Positions 26,464 through 35,679 are shown, numbered from the stretch's first letter. The stretch: DNA of 64,000 nt from Thermoplasmata archaeon (GCA_022750055.1 JAKIWL010000001.1:186001-250000); one strand, 5' to 3'. Translations and numbers: made by a program. Notes: generated by a model from the sequence alone, not told the origin.

Positions 26464-27416
26464 GCGATCCCCCTCGTCGGATTCACCAGGCCCTGTAAGG
26501 GTTTCCCTGAAAGGGCGCGAAGGGTCTCCTCGACGACCGCGATTCCGGCCCGCTCCTGTCCCTCGTGGGTGGAAGCCCCGAGGTGTGGCGTCGGCAAGAC
26601 CTTCGAATGGGTCAGCAGCTCGCGGTCGGTCGGCGGCTCGACCTCAAAGACATCGAGGGCTGCCCCGGCGAGCGCCCCGGCGTTGAGGGCGGCGAGGAGC
26701 GCCCGCGCATCGACGAGCGCCCCGCGGGCGACGTTGATGAGGTAGGCCCCCCGTTTCATGCCCGCGAGTCGGGTCGCGTCAATCAGGTGATGGTTCTCCG
26801 GGGTCGACGCGGCGTGGACCGAGAGGAAATCGGATCCGGCCAAGACCTCGACGAGCGGGACGAGCCGGGTTCCATCGGAGGAGGACGAGACGAACGGGTC
26901 GTACGCAAGGGTCGGGCAGCCGAACGGTCCGAGGTATCGGACGACCTCCCGAGCGATCCGGCCGTACCCGATGAAACCCACGGTCTTTCCCGAGAGCTCG
27001 TGGCCCAGGTCAGAGCGCTTCCACGTTCCGGACCGAGCCTCGACGATCTTTGGGTAGAGGCCGCGCGCGAGCAGGAGCAGGAACGTGAGGGTCAGCTCCG
27101 CGACGCTCGCGGTGGCGGCACTGGGGGCATTGGCGACCTGGATCCCTCGCTCGGTCGCGGCGGGGACGTCGATGTTGTCGACCCCGACGCCGGCCCGGGC
27201 GATGAACCGCAGGTTCGGAGCTTGCTTCAGGAGGTCCTTCGTCACCTTCGTTCGGCTTCGCACGATGAGCCCCCACGCCTCTCCGATCGAGCGATCGAGC
27301 GCGGAGGGGTCCTCCGAGGCGTCGACGACCCGGCACGGACCGGCCCGCAGCCGGTCGACCGCACTTCGAGCGATGGGGTCGGCGACGAGCACGAGGGGCG
27401 GATCCGTCGAGTCCAT
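26460..27416 (-). CDS. serA: D-3-phosphoglycerate dehydrogenase-like 2-hydroxyacid dehydrogenase
   Basis: This 318-residue enzyme should oxidise 3-phosphoglycerate with NAD, opening serine synthesis. It has the catalytic-domain ARAGVGVDNIDVPAATERGI, the dinucleotide motif GFIGYGRIAREV (about 148), the arginine in LINVARGALVD and the catalytic His in TPHLGASTHEGQ. It lacks the ACT regulatory domain of long SerA forms. It is coupled by ATGA to the class V aminotransferase, supporting a serine pathway role. An AT-rich ttttcaat lies about 25-32 bases upstream. Confidence 0.9.
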   Translation of the reverse strand: MDSTDPPLVLVADPIARSAVDRLRAGPCRVVDASEDPSALDRSIGEAWGLIVRSRTKVTKDLLKQAPNLRFIARAGVGVDNIDVPAATERGIQVANAPSAATASVAELTLTFLLLLARGLYPKIVEARSGTWKRSDLGHELSGKTVGFIGYGRIAREVVRYLGPFGCPTLAYDPFVSSSSDGTRLVPLVEVLAGSDFLSVHAASTPENHHLIDATRLAGMKRGAYLINVARGALVDARALLAALNAGALAGAALDVFEVEPPTDRELLTHSKVLPTPHLGASTHEGQERAGIAVVEETLRALSGKPLQGLVNPTRGIA

Positions 27417-27479
27417 GGGCTTCGGACGGGGCGGCGATTGAAAACCGTTGCTCGCGCGGCTTCGTCGGGTCCGGCGTGC

Positions 27480-28430
27480 CTAGGGCACCTTCGGCACCGG
27501 GGTCCGGTCGAGGGCGCTGGTCACCACGTCCGCGCCCCGGACCCCCCGGATCCAGGGTTCGGGTTTCACGACGATACGGTGGGCGAGGCCGGGGAGAGCG
27601 TTCTCCTTCACGTCGTCGGGAACGACGAACTCCCTTCCCTGCAGGAGAGCGCGAGCCCGAGCGAGCTTCAGAAGAGCGAGGGAGCCTCTGGGCGAGGCGC
27701 CGACCTCGCCCCTCGGGTCGGTTCGCGTAGCTCCGACCAGGGCGACGACATACTGCTCGATCGCCGGGTCGACCTCGATCTCCTCGGCCGCGCCCTGGAT
27801 CGAAAGGAACGTTTCCCGATCGAGGACGGCCGGCACGTCGACCGCGTCCTTCCGACGTTCTCGCCGCCGGGCGAGGATGGCCTGCTCTTCTTGCGGGGTG
27901 GGATAGCCCACCGTCAGTCGCATCAGGAAGCGGTCAACCTGGGCCTCCGGAAGGGGGTAAGTTCCTTCGAGCTCGATCGGGTTCTGGGTGGCGAGGACGA
28001 GGAACGGACGGTCGAGCGCTCGGCTCCCAGATTCGCCCGTGACTTGGTACTCCTGCATCGCTTCCAGCAGGGCCGACTGCACTTTGGGCGGAGCCCGGTT
28101 GATCTCGTCGGCGAGCAGGACGTGGGTGAAGATCGGGCCGGGCCGGAACGTAAAGACGGACCGGGCCGCGTCGAAGAACTCCCCGCCCGTGATGTCGTGG
28201 GGGAGGAGGTCGGCCGTGAACTGGACCCGCGAGAAGGTTAGGCCGAGGGCCGAGGCGAACGAGCGGGCGATCAGGGTCTTTCCGAGTCCTGGGAGGTCCT
28301 CGAGGAGGATGTGTCCGTCGGCGACGAGACCCGTCAGGAGACGCTCGAGCACCGCGTCGCGACCGACCACGGCGGTGTGCACGGCCTCCCGCACCGTGGC
28401 CAGCCGAGCCCGCGCCTCTTCGGCCCTCAC
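27480..28430 (-). CDS. MoxR family AAA ATPase
   Basis: This 316-residue ATPase has Walker A in ILLEDLPGLGKTLIARS (about residue 46), Walker B in VLLADEINRAPPKVQSALLEAM and sensor 1 in VLATQNPIELEGTYPLPEAQ. MoxR proteins act as chaperones that insert metal or mature partner proteins, typically with VWA or DUF58 proteins. The DUF58/DUF4129 genes lie just upstream in the same direction, separated by 263 bases that contain a strong hairpin and an AT-rich element. The start is GTG. Confidence 0.92.
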   Translation of the reverse strand: MRAEEARARLATVREAVHTAVVGRDAVLERLLTGLVADGHILLEDLPGLGKTLIARSFASALGLTFSRVQFTADLLPHDITGGEFFDAARSVFTFRPGPIFTHVLLADEINRAPPKVQSALLEAMQEYQVTGESGSRALDRPFLVLATQNPIELEGTYPLPEAQVDRFLMRLTVGYPTPQEEQAILARRRERRKDAVDVPAVLDRETFLSIQGAAEEIEVDPAIEQYVVALVGATRTDPRGEVGASPRGSLALLKLARARALLQGREFVVPDDVKENALPGLAHRIVVKPEPWIRGVRGADVVTSALDRTPVPKVP

Positions 28431-28466
28431 CGTCCCGCTACGCCCCTCGCCGTCGAGCGAGGAGCG

Positions 28467-28476
28467 CTATATCTAG
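28467..28476 (-). promoter_or_regulatory. TATA-like element of the MoxR gene
   Basis: The palindrome-like ctatatctag lies 37-46 bases before the GTG start. It suggests the MoxR gene has its own promoter even though it follows the DUF58 cluster. Confidence 0.5.
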
Positions 28477-28631
28477 GCGAGCGGGTCCGGATATCCCCCG
28501 GCCGTAACGGCTTCGCGTCACGGTAGGCCGACCGGCCCTCTCTGCGTCCTGACCCCGGCCGGGGCTATCGGGCACCGGGGTTGTCCTCACGTCATTCCGC
28601 GGACGACCCGTCCGTGATGGTCAAGAGGGAC

Positions 28632-28676
28632 CCTTCGTCGGTGACCGGGTGACGCCCTTCGGCGTCCCGACGAAGG
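28632..28676 (-). terminator. Two-part hairpin after the DUF58 operon
   Basis: Outer arms ccttcgtcgg (28632-28641) and ccgacgaagg (28667-28676) are exact reverse complements. They enclose an inner stem gacgcc/ggcgtc (28651-28656, 28661-28666) with a cttc loop. The structure lies just after the stop of the last membrane gene of the cluster. There is no clear T-run, so termination, transcript-end protection or another RNA role is possible. Confidence 0.5.
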
Positions 28677-28693
28677 TGACCCCGACGGCCTCT

Positions 28694-29212
28694 TTAGCGT
28701 GCTGCCTCCCCTCCGAGACCCGCACGGTCCGACCGGATCGCCCATCCCAGCGACAGAAGAACGACAACGAGGACGAGGCTCGCCAAACCGAACCGGGCCG
28801 GGCCGGTGGGAAGGAACAGGGTGACGAGGAGTGCGAGGGTCACCGATAGCCCAGGGAGGGCGAGCCCCGAGGAGGAACGGGCGCCGACCGCCAGACCGAT
28901 ACGCGATGCGGCCACCCAATATAGGAGGGTGACACCCGACAGCCCCGCGAGCAGCTCCGACGGAAACGACGGGGCGGACGCGACAGCGACAAGGGCGGCG
29001 CTAGCCAACCCCGGGACGACCCAGAGCGCCCCTCGTTCACCTAACCTCGACCGGCGAAGGAGTTCGGAGGCGACGACCCCTGCTAGAGCCACTGCGATCT
29101 CCCACACCACCCAACTCCCGCTGAGCGCTGCCAGGGCGAGAAGGCTCAAGCCGAACGGTATCGACGGTCCGACTCTGAGGAGGCGGGCCCAGATCGTCGG
29201 ACGGGCGATCAT
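28694..29212 (-). CDS. Hypothetical membrane protein of the MoxR/DUF58 cluster
   Basis: This 172-residue protein has about five or six membrane helices in pairs and a short cytoplasmic Arg-rich linker (SELLRRSRLGERG). It is unrecognised by motif. The ATG at 29212 is chosen because it gives a 4-base ATGA overlap with the DUF58 stop. A longer frame to 29284 would overlap DUF58 far more. It is the last gene of the cluster before a strong hairpin. Confidence 0.75.
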   Translation of the reverse strand: MIARPTIWARLLRVGPSIPFGLSLLALAALSGSWVVWEIAVALAGVVASELLRRSRLGERGALWVVPGLASAALVAVASAPSFPSELLAGLSGVTLLYWVAASRIGLAVGARSSSGLALPGLSVTLALLVTLFLPTGPARFGLASLVLVVVLLSLGWAIRSDRAGLGGEAAR

Positions 29213-30504
29213 CGTCGGATCCCCGAGGGACGCGAGAGCCGCAGCAGACCTCTCAGACCGCCAAGAGACCAGTACTCCTCCCAATCTAGCACGGGCGCAT
29301 CCTCCCAGACGCGCCCGATCCGGGCGCGTCGGACGAGGTGGGCCAACCGCTCGATCGCCCGGTCCTCGGCTCCCTCCACGGAAGGCCCCGCGTGGAGTCG
29401 AAGCGGCGACGGGCTCAGGACGAAGGCAGAGAATCCCCGGCGACGAAGGTGTGGCAGGACGTGGGCCGTTCCCTCTTCCGCGAGCGGGGTGATAAGGAGC
29501 GTCGAGACTCCCGCCGGATAGACCCGACGCAGTGACACTGCGAGCCGTTCTGCCGGCCCCGTCTCCTCAGAGATCTGAGCCCGGGCGAGGATCTGCTCGA
29601 TCCGGTGGGCGTGGGTCCTTCCGGAACCTAGCGGGACGGCATCGAGGTACTCCCCAAAGACCGCGACCCCCACCCGGTTCTTTTCTTTCAGGAACCCGCG
29701 GGCGATCCCGTACGCCGCCGCGCGCCCGATCGACAGGAGGGCCTGGTCGTCGGCCGAGCCGAGCGCGGTCGGACGGGCGTCGAGCACGATCAGGAGGTCT
29801 CCGGTTCGGTCGAGCAGGAATTCATTGACGCACTGGCGTCCGGTCCGTCCGGTCGCCCGCCAATTGACGTGGCGGGGGGAGTCCCCCGGCTCGGCGAATC
29901 GAATCCCAAAGAACTCCCCAGACGAACCCATCGCCCGCGAGTTCACCTCGCCCGGCAGAGCCGTCGTTCGACGCAGTCGGACGGCGCCGATCCGCTCCGC
30001 TTCCGGGGGAAACCGCTCGATTGGAAGGGGGGTTCCGACGATGCGAAGGTCACGTTCAACGAGGGCCAGGGGATCGAGCAGGATCGCCGAGGGAACCGGT
30101 ACGCGGGCGAGGAGGGGGTACGGTGCCCGCCACGTGATCCGGAACCTCGCCCCGGTGTCCTCGACCGTCAGCACGGGGGGACGGTCCTCGCAGATAGGCT
30201 CGGGTCGCGTGAATTCGACGGCGATCGAGCGCGAGGCTACGGCGCCCGTACCCTCGAGCGTTCCGTCGACGTGGATCTCGGGGCCGAGCCCGTATTCCGT
30301 CCAGGAGAGCCGAAGCGGGCTCGAGTTCCTCGGTAGAGAGACGAGCGCGGCGACGGGGGCGGTGAGGAGAGGGACCGCCAGGAACAGCAGAGAGGGCGAT
30401 CGCAGTACGAACGCGGCGGCGGTGAAGAGTACCCCGGCGGACAGGAGTCCGAGGCTCATGGGACGTAGGCGGGCCGGTCCGGCGGACTCGCTGGTATCGG
30501 TCAT
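29209..30504 (-). CDS. DUF58 domain protein
   Basis: This 431-residue protein has two N-terminal membrane helices, a beta-rich region (about 55-190) and the DUF58 core. The core motif is EFFGIRFAEPGDSPRHVNW (about 205-223), followed by a VWA-like segment TGDLLIVLDARPTAL. DUF58 proteins accompany MoxR ATPases and are linked to cell-envelope or stress functions. It sits between small membrane proteins and is coupled downstream by ATGA. Confidence 0.9.
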   Translation of the reverse strand: MTDTSESAGPARLRPMSLGLLSAGVLFTAAAFVLRSPSLLFLAVPLLTAPVAALVSLPRNSSPLRLSWTEYGLGPEIHVDGTLEGTGAVASRSIAVEFTRPEPICEDRPPVLTVEDTGARFRITWRAPYPLLARVPVPSAILLDPLALVERDLRIVGTPLPIERFPPEAERIGAVRLRRTTALPGEVNSRAMGSSGEFFGIRFAEPGDSPRHVNWRATGRTGRQCVNEFLLDRTGDLLIVLDARPTALGSADDQALLSIGRAAAYGIARGFLKEKNRVGVAVFGEYLDAVPLGSGRTHAHRIEQILARAQISEETGPAERLAVSLRRVYPAGVSTLLITPLAEEGTAHVLPHLRRRGFSAFVLSPSPLRLHAGPSVEGAEDRAIERLAHLVRRARIGRVWEDAPVLDWEEYWSLGGLRGLLRLSRPSGIRR

Positions 30505-30510
30505 ACTCCC

Positions 30511-30918
30511 CTAGGTTCCCCGTTCCAGAGCCTCGAGATGCGATTCGAACCAGGCCTGGAACGAGTCCCGGGGGAGGGCCAGGAGAGCGCGGACCTGGTC
30601 GGGCGCGAGCGCGGGCCCGGTCCGAAGGCCCGAGGCGAACTCCAATGACTGGAGGGTGAAGACCACCTGTTCGCGGGCGAGCGAGCCTGAAGTGAAGGCG
30701 CCCTGCAACACCCCGATCGGGTCTCGCGAGATTGGGGGGACGATCGAGTGAGGTGGGTCGAGGAGGGGGGCCACCCAGAGAGCCGAAACGGCCCCGGCCG
30801 CTGCGACGGCGATCCCTCCCCCGACCAATTCGACCGAGGGGTCCAGGCTGAGCACCGCCGCCAAGACCCCGATTCCGGAAACGCCCAGCCCGAGGATCGA
30901 GGCCGTGAGCCGGTTCAT
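30511..30918 (-). CDS. Small hypothetical membrane protein
   Basis: This 135-residue protein has two N-terminal membrane helices (about 5-50) and a cytoplasmic helical tail with QVRALLALPRDSFQAWFESH. No family is recognised. It overlaps the upstream DUF4129-like gene by 4 bases and ends 6 bases before DUF58, so it belongs to the same membrane complex operon. Confidence 0.75.
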   Translation of the reverse strand: MNRLTASILGLGVSGIGVLAAVLSLDPSVELVGGGIAVAAAGAVSALWVAPLLDPPHSIVPPISRDPIGVLQGAFTSGSLAREQVVFTLQSLEFASGLRTGPALAPDQVRALLALPRDSFQAWFESHLEALERGT

Positions 30919-31874
30919 GGCCGCCTGGGAACCCGAGCGAGTTCCTCCTGGGCCCGGGTCAACGCGTCACGGGTGCGCAGGACGGCGTCCGGCCGCAAGG
31001 GCCTCCTCGAATAGCGTGCCTCTTCGAAGCGATCGGTCAGTTCTTGGGCGACCGACGCGCTCACTCCGAGACCTTCGACGAGCGGGCGGGCCAGCTCCCG
31101 TGCGGTCTTGGGTTCGATCGGTCCGACCCGATTGCCAACGAGATCGAGAAGCTGACCGTAGAGCGCGATGATCGAGCCTCGAGGATCCGTCCCGTGCTCC
31201 AGCGTCACTAGAGCCGATCGGATTGCCGAATCCGTCGAAGGCCGTCGTACGGCCAAGGGAAGCGGACTCGCCCGCCGATCCCGTGCCAACGCGAACGGCA
31301 CGGACAGAGCCCCGATCGCGATGCCTGCGGCCCCGAGGGCCGCGTACGGTATCCACCAGGGCCAACCGGGCGGAAGCGGGACATTCGGGGTCGGCAAGGA
31401 ATTCGTCGAGTTGTTTGCGAAGCCCTGCCGGCTCGTATTGCCCGACGGAGTGCCCGAATGATTTCCAGGGCCGAACGCGGGCGAACCTGGGACAATCGCC
31501 CCGTGGACGAACAAATGGACCGCGACGAGGAAGATGAGGACGATGCAGGTGAGCGCCAAAGGCACGACGAGGAAGTGTGGGGTCAGGGATTGCGAGGTCC
31601 CCTTCAGTCTCAGGATCGTCCAAAAGACAAGGAAGCCGCCGATCATGAGCACGGTCAGGTCGCCGATGTCGCTCAGTGTGACGGGGGTCAGGAGCTGGCC
31701 TCCCGAGGACCCCCCTGGGGAAGGGGCCGGTGCCGGGCTGACCCCCCCGGTCAACAGGACCGAGACGATCCCGAACGATACCGCGAGGACCGGGATGACG
31801 AGGACGCCCGGGAGGCGTACCTTCGGCACGATGGTTCTGGCACCCTGCATCGTCCGGAGTAACGACCGGCTCAC
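30915..31874 (-). CDS. Membrane protein with C-terminal DUF4129-like domain
   Basis: This 319-residue protein has four membrane helices (about 20-45, 70-90, 100-125, 175-200). Between the third and fourth lies an extracytoplasmic Gly/Asn/Pro-rich loop. The C-terminal cytoplasmic domain (about 215-315) has TARELARPLVEGLGV and LTDRFEEARYSRRPL, typical of DUF4129. Such domains co-occur with MoxR and DUF58 and sometimes with transglutaminases. The GTG at 31874 is the longest start and an ATG at 31850 is an alternative. Confidence 0.8.
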   Translation of the reverse strand: MSRSLLRTMQGARTIVPKVRLPGVLVIPVLAVSFGIVSVLLTGGVSPAPAPSPGGSSGGQLLTPVTLSDIGDLTVLMIGGFLVFWTILRLKGTSQSLTPHFLVVPLALTCIVLIFLVAVHLFVHGAIVPGSPAFGPGNHSGTPSGNTSRQGFANNSTNSLPTPNVPLPPGWPWWIPYAALGAAGIAIGALSVPFALARDRRASPLPLAVRRPSTDSAIRSALVTLEHGTDPRGSIIALYGQLLDLVGNRVGPIEPKTARELARPLVEGLGVSASVAQELTDRFEEARYSRRPLRPDAVLRTRDALTRAQEELARVPRRP

Positions 31875-31912
31875 CTATCCCACTTTCAGGGATGAGCCCG
31901 CGCCGGACCCCA

Positions 31913-32839
31913 TTACGGAGCGGCCGGAGTCCCGGTAGGCTTGGGCCCGGAAAGGAAGTAGAAGCTCCTCCGCTCGTGATCGGCGGTCACCACGGCGAAG
32001 TCGTCGACCCGATACCCCAGGTCGAACGAGGCTCGGAACGCATCCCGGACGGCGAGCCTCCAGGGCCGCATCGAGTCGGGCTCGTGCTCTCGTAGGAGGG
32101 CGAGGTCGAACGGGATCTCGAGGTGGACCCGGGGGGCGGACGGTTCTTCCACCGACACCGGTCGTCGGAGTCCATGCTCTCCGACCTCGGTCTCGAGGAT
32201 GGGACTCGAACCCTTCCATCGCTCCGAGTCGGACTCCTGGGTCGGCGAGGCGCCCGAGACCCGCTCCACGACCCGTGGGTCGTTGAGCCTCCAGACGGTG
32301 CGCACTCGGTCGGACGGGACCGCCGACCCCTCGGTACCGGCACCCCGGCCATAGTAGTGGACGAGGTACCGGTCGGGTTCCGCCCCCAACCGCCGTACTC
32401 CCAGCAGGGCCTGATGACTCAGCAGCGGGTCGAAGCTCCAGCGGACCTCGCTGAGTCCGAGCGCGAGGACCTCCTCGCGCTGGCGGAGTTTCAGCATTCG
32501 CCCAACGTGGTGGTTCTGGTATTCGGGTCGGACCGCCGTGAGTTGAGAGTACACGTACAGGGTCTTGCCGTCCCAACCCAGGAACCCGAAGGAAAAGCCT
32601 GCCAGATAGATGTCGACGAAGGCCCCGAGCAGGAGACCGCCGTTGTCCTGGACCGTCCGTTGTAGCGGGACCGGGACGGGCGTTTCCCCCACGTCGGCGC
32701 CGACCAACGCGGCGAGCTCCTCGGCCGCACGGAACTCTTCGGGCTTGTCCAGGCGGCGGAGTCTGAACTCCTCCTTGCCCGTCCGGGCCGTAGGGGCCAC
32801 CACGCGCGTCCGACCCGTCCGTGCTACTTGAGGTTCCAC
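31913..32839 (-). CDS. GNAT-superfamily N-acetyltransferase-like protein
   Basis: This protein of about 308 residues has an acetyltransferase core (about 25-200): YLAGFSFGFLGWDGKTLYVYSQLTAV, the acetyl-CoA loop QNHHVGRMLKLRQREEVL and VRWSFDPLLSHQALLGVRRL followed by HYYGR. This combination is typical of the uncharacterised COG3375 group. The C-terminal 100 residues form a second domain not recognised. The start is GTG and a GTG 12 codons in is possible. The substrate is unknown. Confidence 0.75.
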   Translation of the reverse strand: MEPQVARTGRTRVVAPTARTGKEEFRLRRLDKPEEFRAAEELAALVGADVGETPVPVPLQRTVQDNGGLLLGAFVDIYLAGFSFGFLGWDGKTLYVYSQLTAVRPEYQNHHVGRMLKLRQREEVLALGLSEVRWSFDPLLSHQALLGVRRLGAEPDRYLVHYYGRGAGTEGSAVPSDRVRTVWRLNDPRVVERVSGASPTQESDSERWKGSSPILETEVGEHGLRRPVSVEEPSAPRVHLEIPFDLALLREHEPDSMRPWRLAVRDAFRASFDLGYRVDDFAVVTADHERRSFYFLSGPKPTGTPAAP

Positions 32840-32867
32840 TGGTGGGACGGGCGGACGCCCGCCGAGC

Positions 32868-33299
32868 TCAGCGACGGATCCGCAGTTCGGACTTCTTCAA
32901 CTCGTAACGCTGCTCGTCGTTCGGGGTCAGATCCCACAGCAGGTCCTCGACTTCCGGGAGGTTTCGAAGGAATTCGGCCTTGCTCCGGGAGAGCATGAGG
33001 TGCTCGAAGCGGGTTCGGGAGACGTAGTAGGACCCGACCAGGTACCCCCCCACGATCACTAGGATCGGTCCCAGGATCACGAAGACCAGATTGTAGTTCG
33101 GCCCGTTCGATGCGGAGAGGTCGGTCACGGCGTTGATCGCGTGGAAGCCCCCGTTCTGAGAGAGGGGGGTGTAGTCGCCGATAGCGAGCGCGGTCAGGAA
33201 GACCCCGGTCGCCAGGACGATCACCGAGAGAAGCGCTCGATGGACCCGTGCCCCGCGACGGATCCGTTGGCTCCATGGAACCGCCTCCTCGGGGGGCAT
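32868..33299 (-). CDS. Hypothetical two-helix membrane protein
   Basis: This 143-residue protein has helices at about 22-42 and 70-95, then a cytoplasmic charged helix with LSRSKAEFLRNLPEVEDLLW and a basic C terminus. No family is recognised, but the cytoplasmic part resembles a short coiled or binding helix. A TATA-like element lies 24-29 bases before its ATG. Confidence 0.7.
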   Translation of the reverse strand: MPPEEAVPWSQRIRRGARVHRALLSVIVLATGVFLTALAIGDYTPLSQNGGFHAINAVTDLSASNGPNYNLVFVILGPILVIVGGYLVGSYYVSRTRFEHLMLSRSKAEFLRNLPEVEDLLWDLTPNDEQRYELKKSELRIRR

Positions 33300-33322
33300 C
33301 GGAACCGCCCGGAGCGCCCATG

Positions 33323-33328
33323 TATTAT
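33323..33328 (-). promoter_or_regulatory. TATA-like element of the two-helix membrane protein
   Basis: The string ataata (minus strand) lies 24-29 bases before the ATG at 33299. Confidence 0.5.
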
Positions 33329-33380
33329 GAAGATAGCTACGACGACCGATAGCGGGGGCAGCCCCATCGAGGCAAACGAA

Positions 33381-33386
33381 TTAATA
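33381..33386 (+). promoter_or_regulatory. TATA-like element of the three-helix membrane protein
   Basis: The string ttaata lies 25-30 bases before the ATG at 33411. Confidence 0.5.
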
Positions 33387-33410
33387 CCCACAGCCGGCGT
33401 GTTCTGGGCC

Positions 33411-33878
33411 ATGGGTGCACCGCCCCCGCCCTCCCCGCTGGTCCCACCTCCCCGAGCTTGGCAGCTGGAGCGGCCCCCGCCCCCCCGGTTGAACCCTTGG
33501 CCGCTGATGATCGCCCTGGGGCGGGTCCTAGGGATCATCCTGATCTTCGTCGGGACGCTCATCGCCGTGGTCGGCGCGAGCGTTCCCGGAAGCTGTGCCC
33601 CACCCGGCACCTGTGCGGGATTCTTCACCCAGGCGGCGAACTCTATCATCTTCGGCAAGGTCCTGTGGGTCTTGGGACTGTTCTGCCTCGCGGGCGCCTC
33701 GGGTCTGCGCCTTCAGGGGAACCTATTGCCGGGCACCTCCAGCGGGAGCGATATGAGCGAGGCCAAGGCACCCCGGGTCGGGGCGAATCTCTGGATCCTC
33801 CTCCTCTCGATCGTCCTGATGGCCGTGATCCTGCTGACGATCAACTCGCTCCCGAGCGCCCTAACGTTCGGGTTCTAG
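33411..33878 (+). CDS. Hypothetical three-helix membrane protein
   Basis: This 155-residue protein has a Pro-rich N terminus and three membrane helices (about 35-57, 77-95 and 130-150). A short extracytoplasmic loop contains two cysteines (SCAPPGTCAG) that could form a disulfide. No family is recognised. The start is set by the TATA-like element 25-30 bases upstream. The frame is open further 5' but not protein-like. Confidence 0.65.
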   Translation: MGAPPPPSPLVPPPRAWQLERPPPPRLNPWPLMIALGRVLGIILIFVGTLIAVVGASVPGSCAPPGTCAGFFTQAANSIIFGKVLWVLGLFCLAGASGLRLQGNLLPGTSSGSDMSEAKAPRVGANLWILLLSIVLMAVILLTINSLPSALTFGF

Positions 33879-33938
33879 GCAGCCTGGACCAGGCGTATCC
33901 GGAACCCCGAAAAGGCGTTCTCGGCCCGGCACTTCCCC

Positions 33939-34688
33939 TTAAGGGCGGTCGAGCCGACCGAAGGTAGACTTCGCGAGCTCCTCGACGCGAACCTTCCCAC
34001 CCGGAGGCGGCACGATGGAAAGGTTCGGCGAAGCGATCGATCGGAAGAGCCAACCCGCCATGGAGGCGATGAGAAGTCCACCGACCACGGCGACCCCGGG
34101 ACCCGATCCCGAAGCGAACCCAAGGAAGAAAAAGCCGATCGCTTCCAGAGGCACGGCCGTGAAAGGACCGGTCGCCCGCCCGGGCCGGTCGGCACGATTC
34201 GGCAACGCGAGGATGGCGGAGACGGCCTGTAGACCCAGGATCCCGAGCGAGATCGCCAGTACCCCGGCGACCGCGGACGCGGAGTAAGTGGGTCGGCTGA
34301 AGTACTCGGCCACGAGCGCGAGGATGAGGATGCCCGCTACGCCCGCCCGGAACCCGAGCGCGTAGAACGGCCCTGAGCCGTCCTTCCCAAAGTAGACACT
34401 CCGCAACAGGAGCCACTGAGCGAGCTCGCAGCCGGCGACGAGCAACGCGAGATAGAGGGCGATCCCACCGACCTCGAAGGGCGGGATCGACTGGAAGAGT
34501 CCGAGCAGCGGGACCACGAGCGGAATGCCCACGAACAGGCCCGCGGTGTACGCGATCATCTCCTTGCGTTCGTCGAACCGGCTTTCAGGGACCTGGGGGG
34601 CCGCGTATCGACCCACCTGCCACCAGACGAACCCGGCCGAAAGCAGGACCCCGACGGCGGCCCCGAGGGATAGGGCGGCGTTCACCAT
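33939..34688 (-). CDS. Hypothetical multi-helix membrane protein
   Basis: This 249-residue protein has about seven membrane helices and a short basic cytoplasmic tail. Motifs such as YFGKDGSGPFYALGFRAGVAG are not recognised. It starts 7 bases after the stop of the tRNA methyltransferase gene, so it is co-transcribed with it, although a functional link is not apparent. Confidence 0.7.
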   Translation of the reverse strand: MVNAALSLGAAVGVLLSAGFVWWQVGRYAAPQVPESRFDERKEMIAYTAGLFVGIPLVVPLLGLFQSIPPFEVGGIALYLALLVAGCELAQWLLLRSVYFGKDGSGPFYALGFRAGVAGILILALVAEYFSRPTYSASAVAGVLAISLGILGLQAVSAILALPNRADRPGRATGPFTAVPLEAIGFFFLGFASGSGPGVAVVGGLLIASMAGWLFRSIASPNLSIVPPPGGKVRVEELAKSTFGRLDRP

Positions 34689-34695
34689 GGCGCCG

Positions 34696-35469
34696 TCACA
34701 CCTTCCGGCCGCCGGCGAGGAAGCCGGTGTGCCCGAGCATGTCGAACTCCGGTCGAGTCCCGCCCGATCCGACGTGAAGCTCCCGTTCGAGGAGCTCGAG
34801 GGAGCGAACCTCCTCGAACCCGAGGGAGCGAAGGCGCTGGACCGTGCGCTCGAGTTGGTTGTACGTGGGAGTGTAGGTCGCTACGTAGCCCCCCAGGACG
34901 AGCGCGGAATGGGCCGATTCGAGCACCGCCCACGGCTCGGAAAGGTCGAGGACGACGGCATTCAGCTCGGGCTCGTCGATTCCCGAGGTCGCAACGTCCC
35001 GCTCCCGGAACTCCACCAGGTCGGCGAATCCCGCCGCCGTGACGTTCCTCCGGGCGACCTCGAGGAACTCCGGTCGACGGTCGTAGGAGAAGACCCGCCC
35101 CGTGTCCCCGACGGCGTGGGCGAGGATCAACGTGAGGGCCCCACTACCGGCTCCGGCCTCGGCGACGCGAGATCCGGGGCCGATCCCGGCCAGGTAGAGG
35201 AGATACTGGGCGTCCTTCGGGGTCACGATCTGGGCTTTCCGTCGAAGATGCTGCACCCGATCGGACAGGCTCGGGCGAAGGAGGCGGTACCGGGCGCCAG
35301 CCCAGGTCACCTCGGCGCCGGCGGCTTGCCCGACGAACGCGGACAGGTCGACGACCCCCCGTCCCTCCACGACCTGGGGCCCGTCCCTCAATCGGAGCAG
35401 GACGGAGTCCCGTTCGCTGCGGCGTAGAAGCACGAGCTCCCCCGCCCGGAGGGGTGGGGGTCCGGTCAC
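34696..35469 (-). CDS. trmI: tRNA (adenine-N1)-methyltransferase TrmI
   Basis: This 257-residue enzyme methylates adenine 57/58 in the T-loop of tRNA. The N-terminal beta domain is followed by the RKAQIVTPKDAQYLLYLAGI block typical of TrmI, the SAM motif VAEAGAGSGALTLILA (about 105), DVVLDL-type residues (NAVVLDLSEPW) and YTPTYNQLERTV. It starts with GTG. The nearest TATA-like element (gtttatac, minus strand, about 35580-35588) is roughly 115 bases upstream, so a leader of about 90 bases is implied. Confidence 0.92.
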   Translation of the reverse strand: MTGPPPLRAGELVLLRRSERDSVLLRLRDGPQVVEGRGVVDLSAFVGQAAGAEVTWAGARYRLLRPSLSDRVQHLRRKAQIVTPKDAQYLLYLAGIGPGSRVAEAGAGSGALTLILAHAVGDTGRVFSYDRRPEFLEVARRNVTAAGFADLVEFRERDVATSGIDEPELNAVVLDLSEPWAVLESAHSALVLGGYVATYTPTYNQLERTVQRLRSLGFEEVRSLELLERELHVGSGGTRPEFDMLGHTGFLAGGRKV

Positions 35470-35679
35470 CGCTCCATTCGGAAGTCCTCGTCGGAACCGC
35501 TTCGACCCGGCCGCGCCGGCGGGTCAGGTCCGGGTCGCAGGGCGACTGCCTTCCTCCCCACAGACCTTGGACCCGGCGCCACGTATAAACCGTCTCCACG
35601 CCGGAAGCCCGCCCTCCCCTCGGCCGATCCCGGGCCGTGCGGGATGCTCCGTGAGGAGCCCGTCGTGTCCAGTTTGAAG

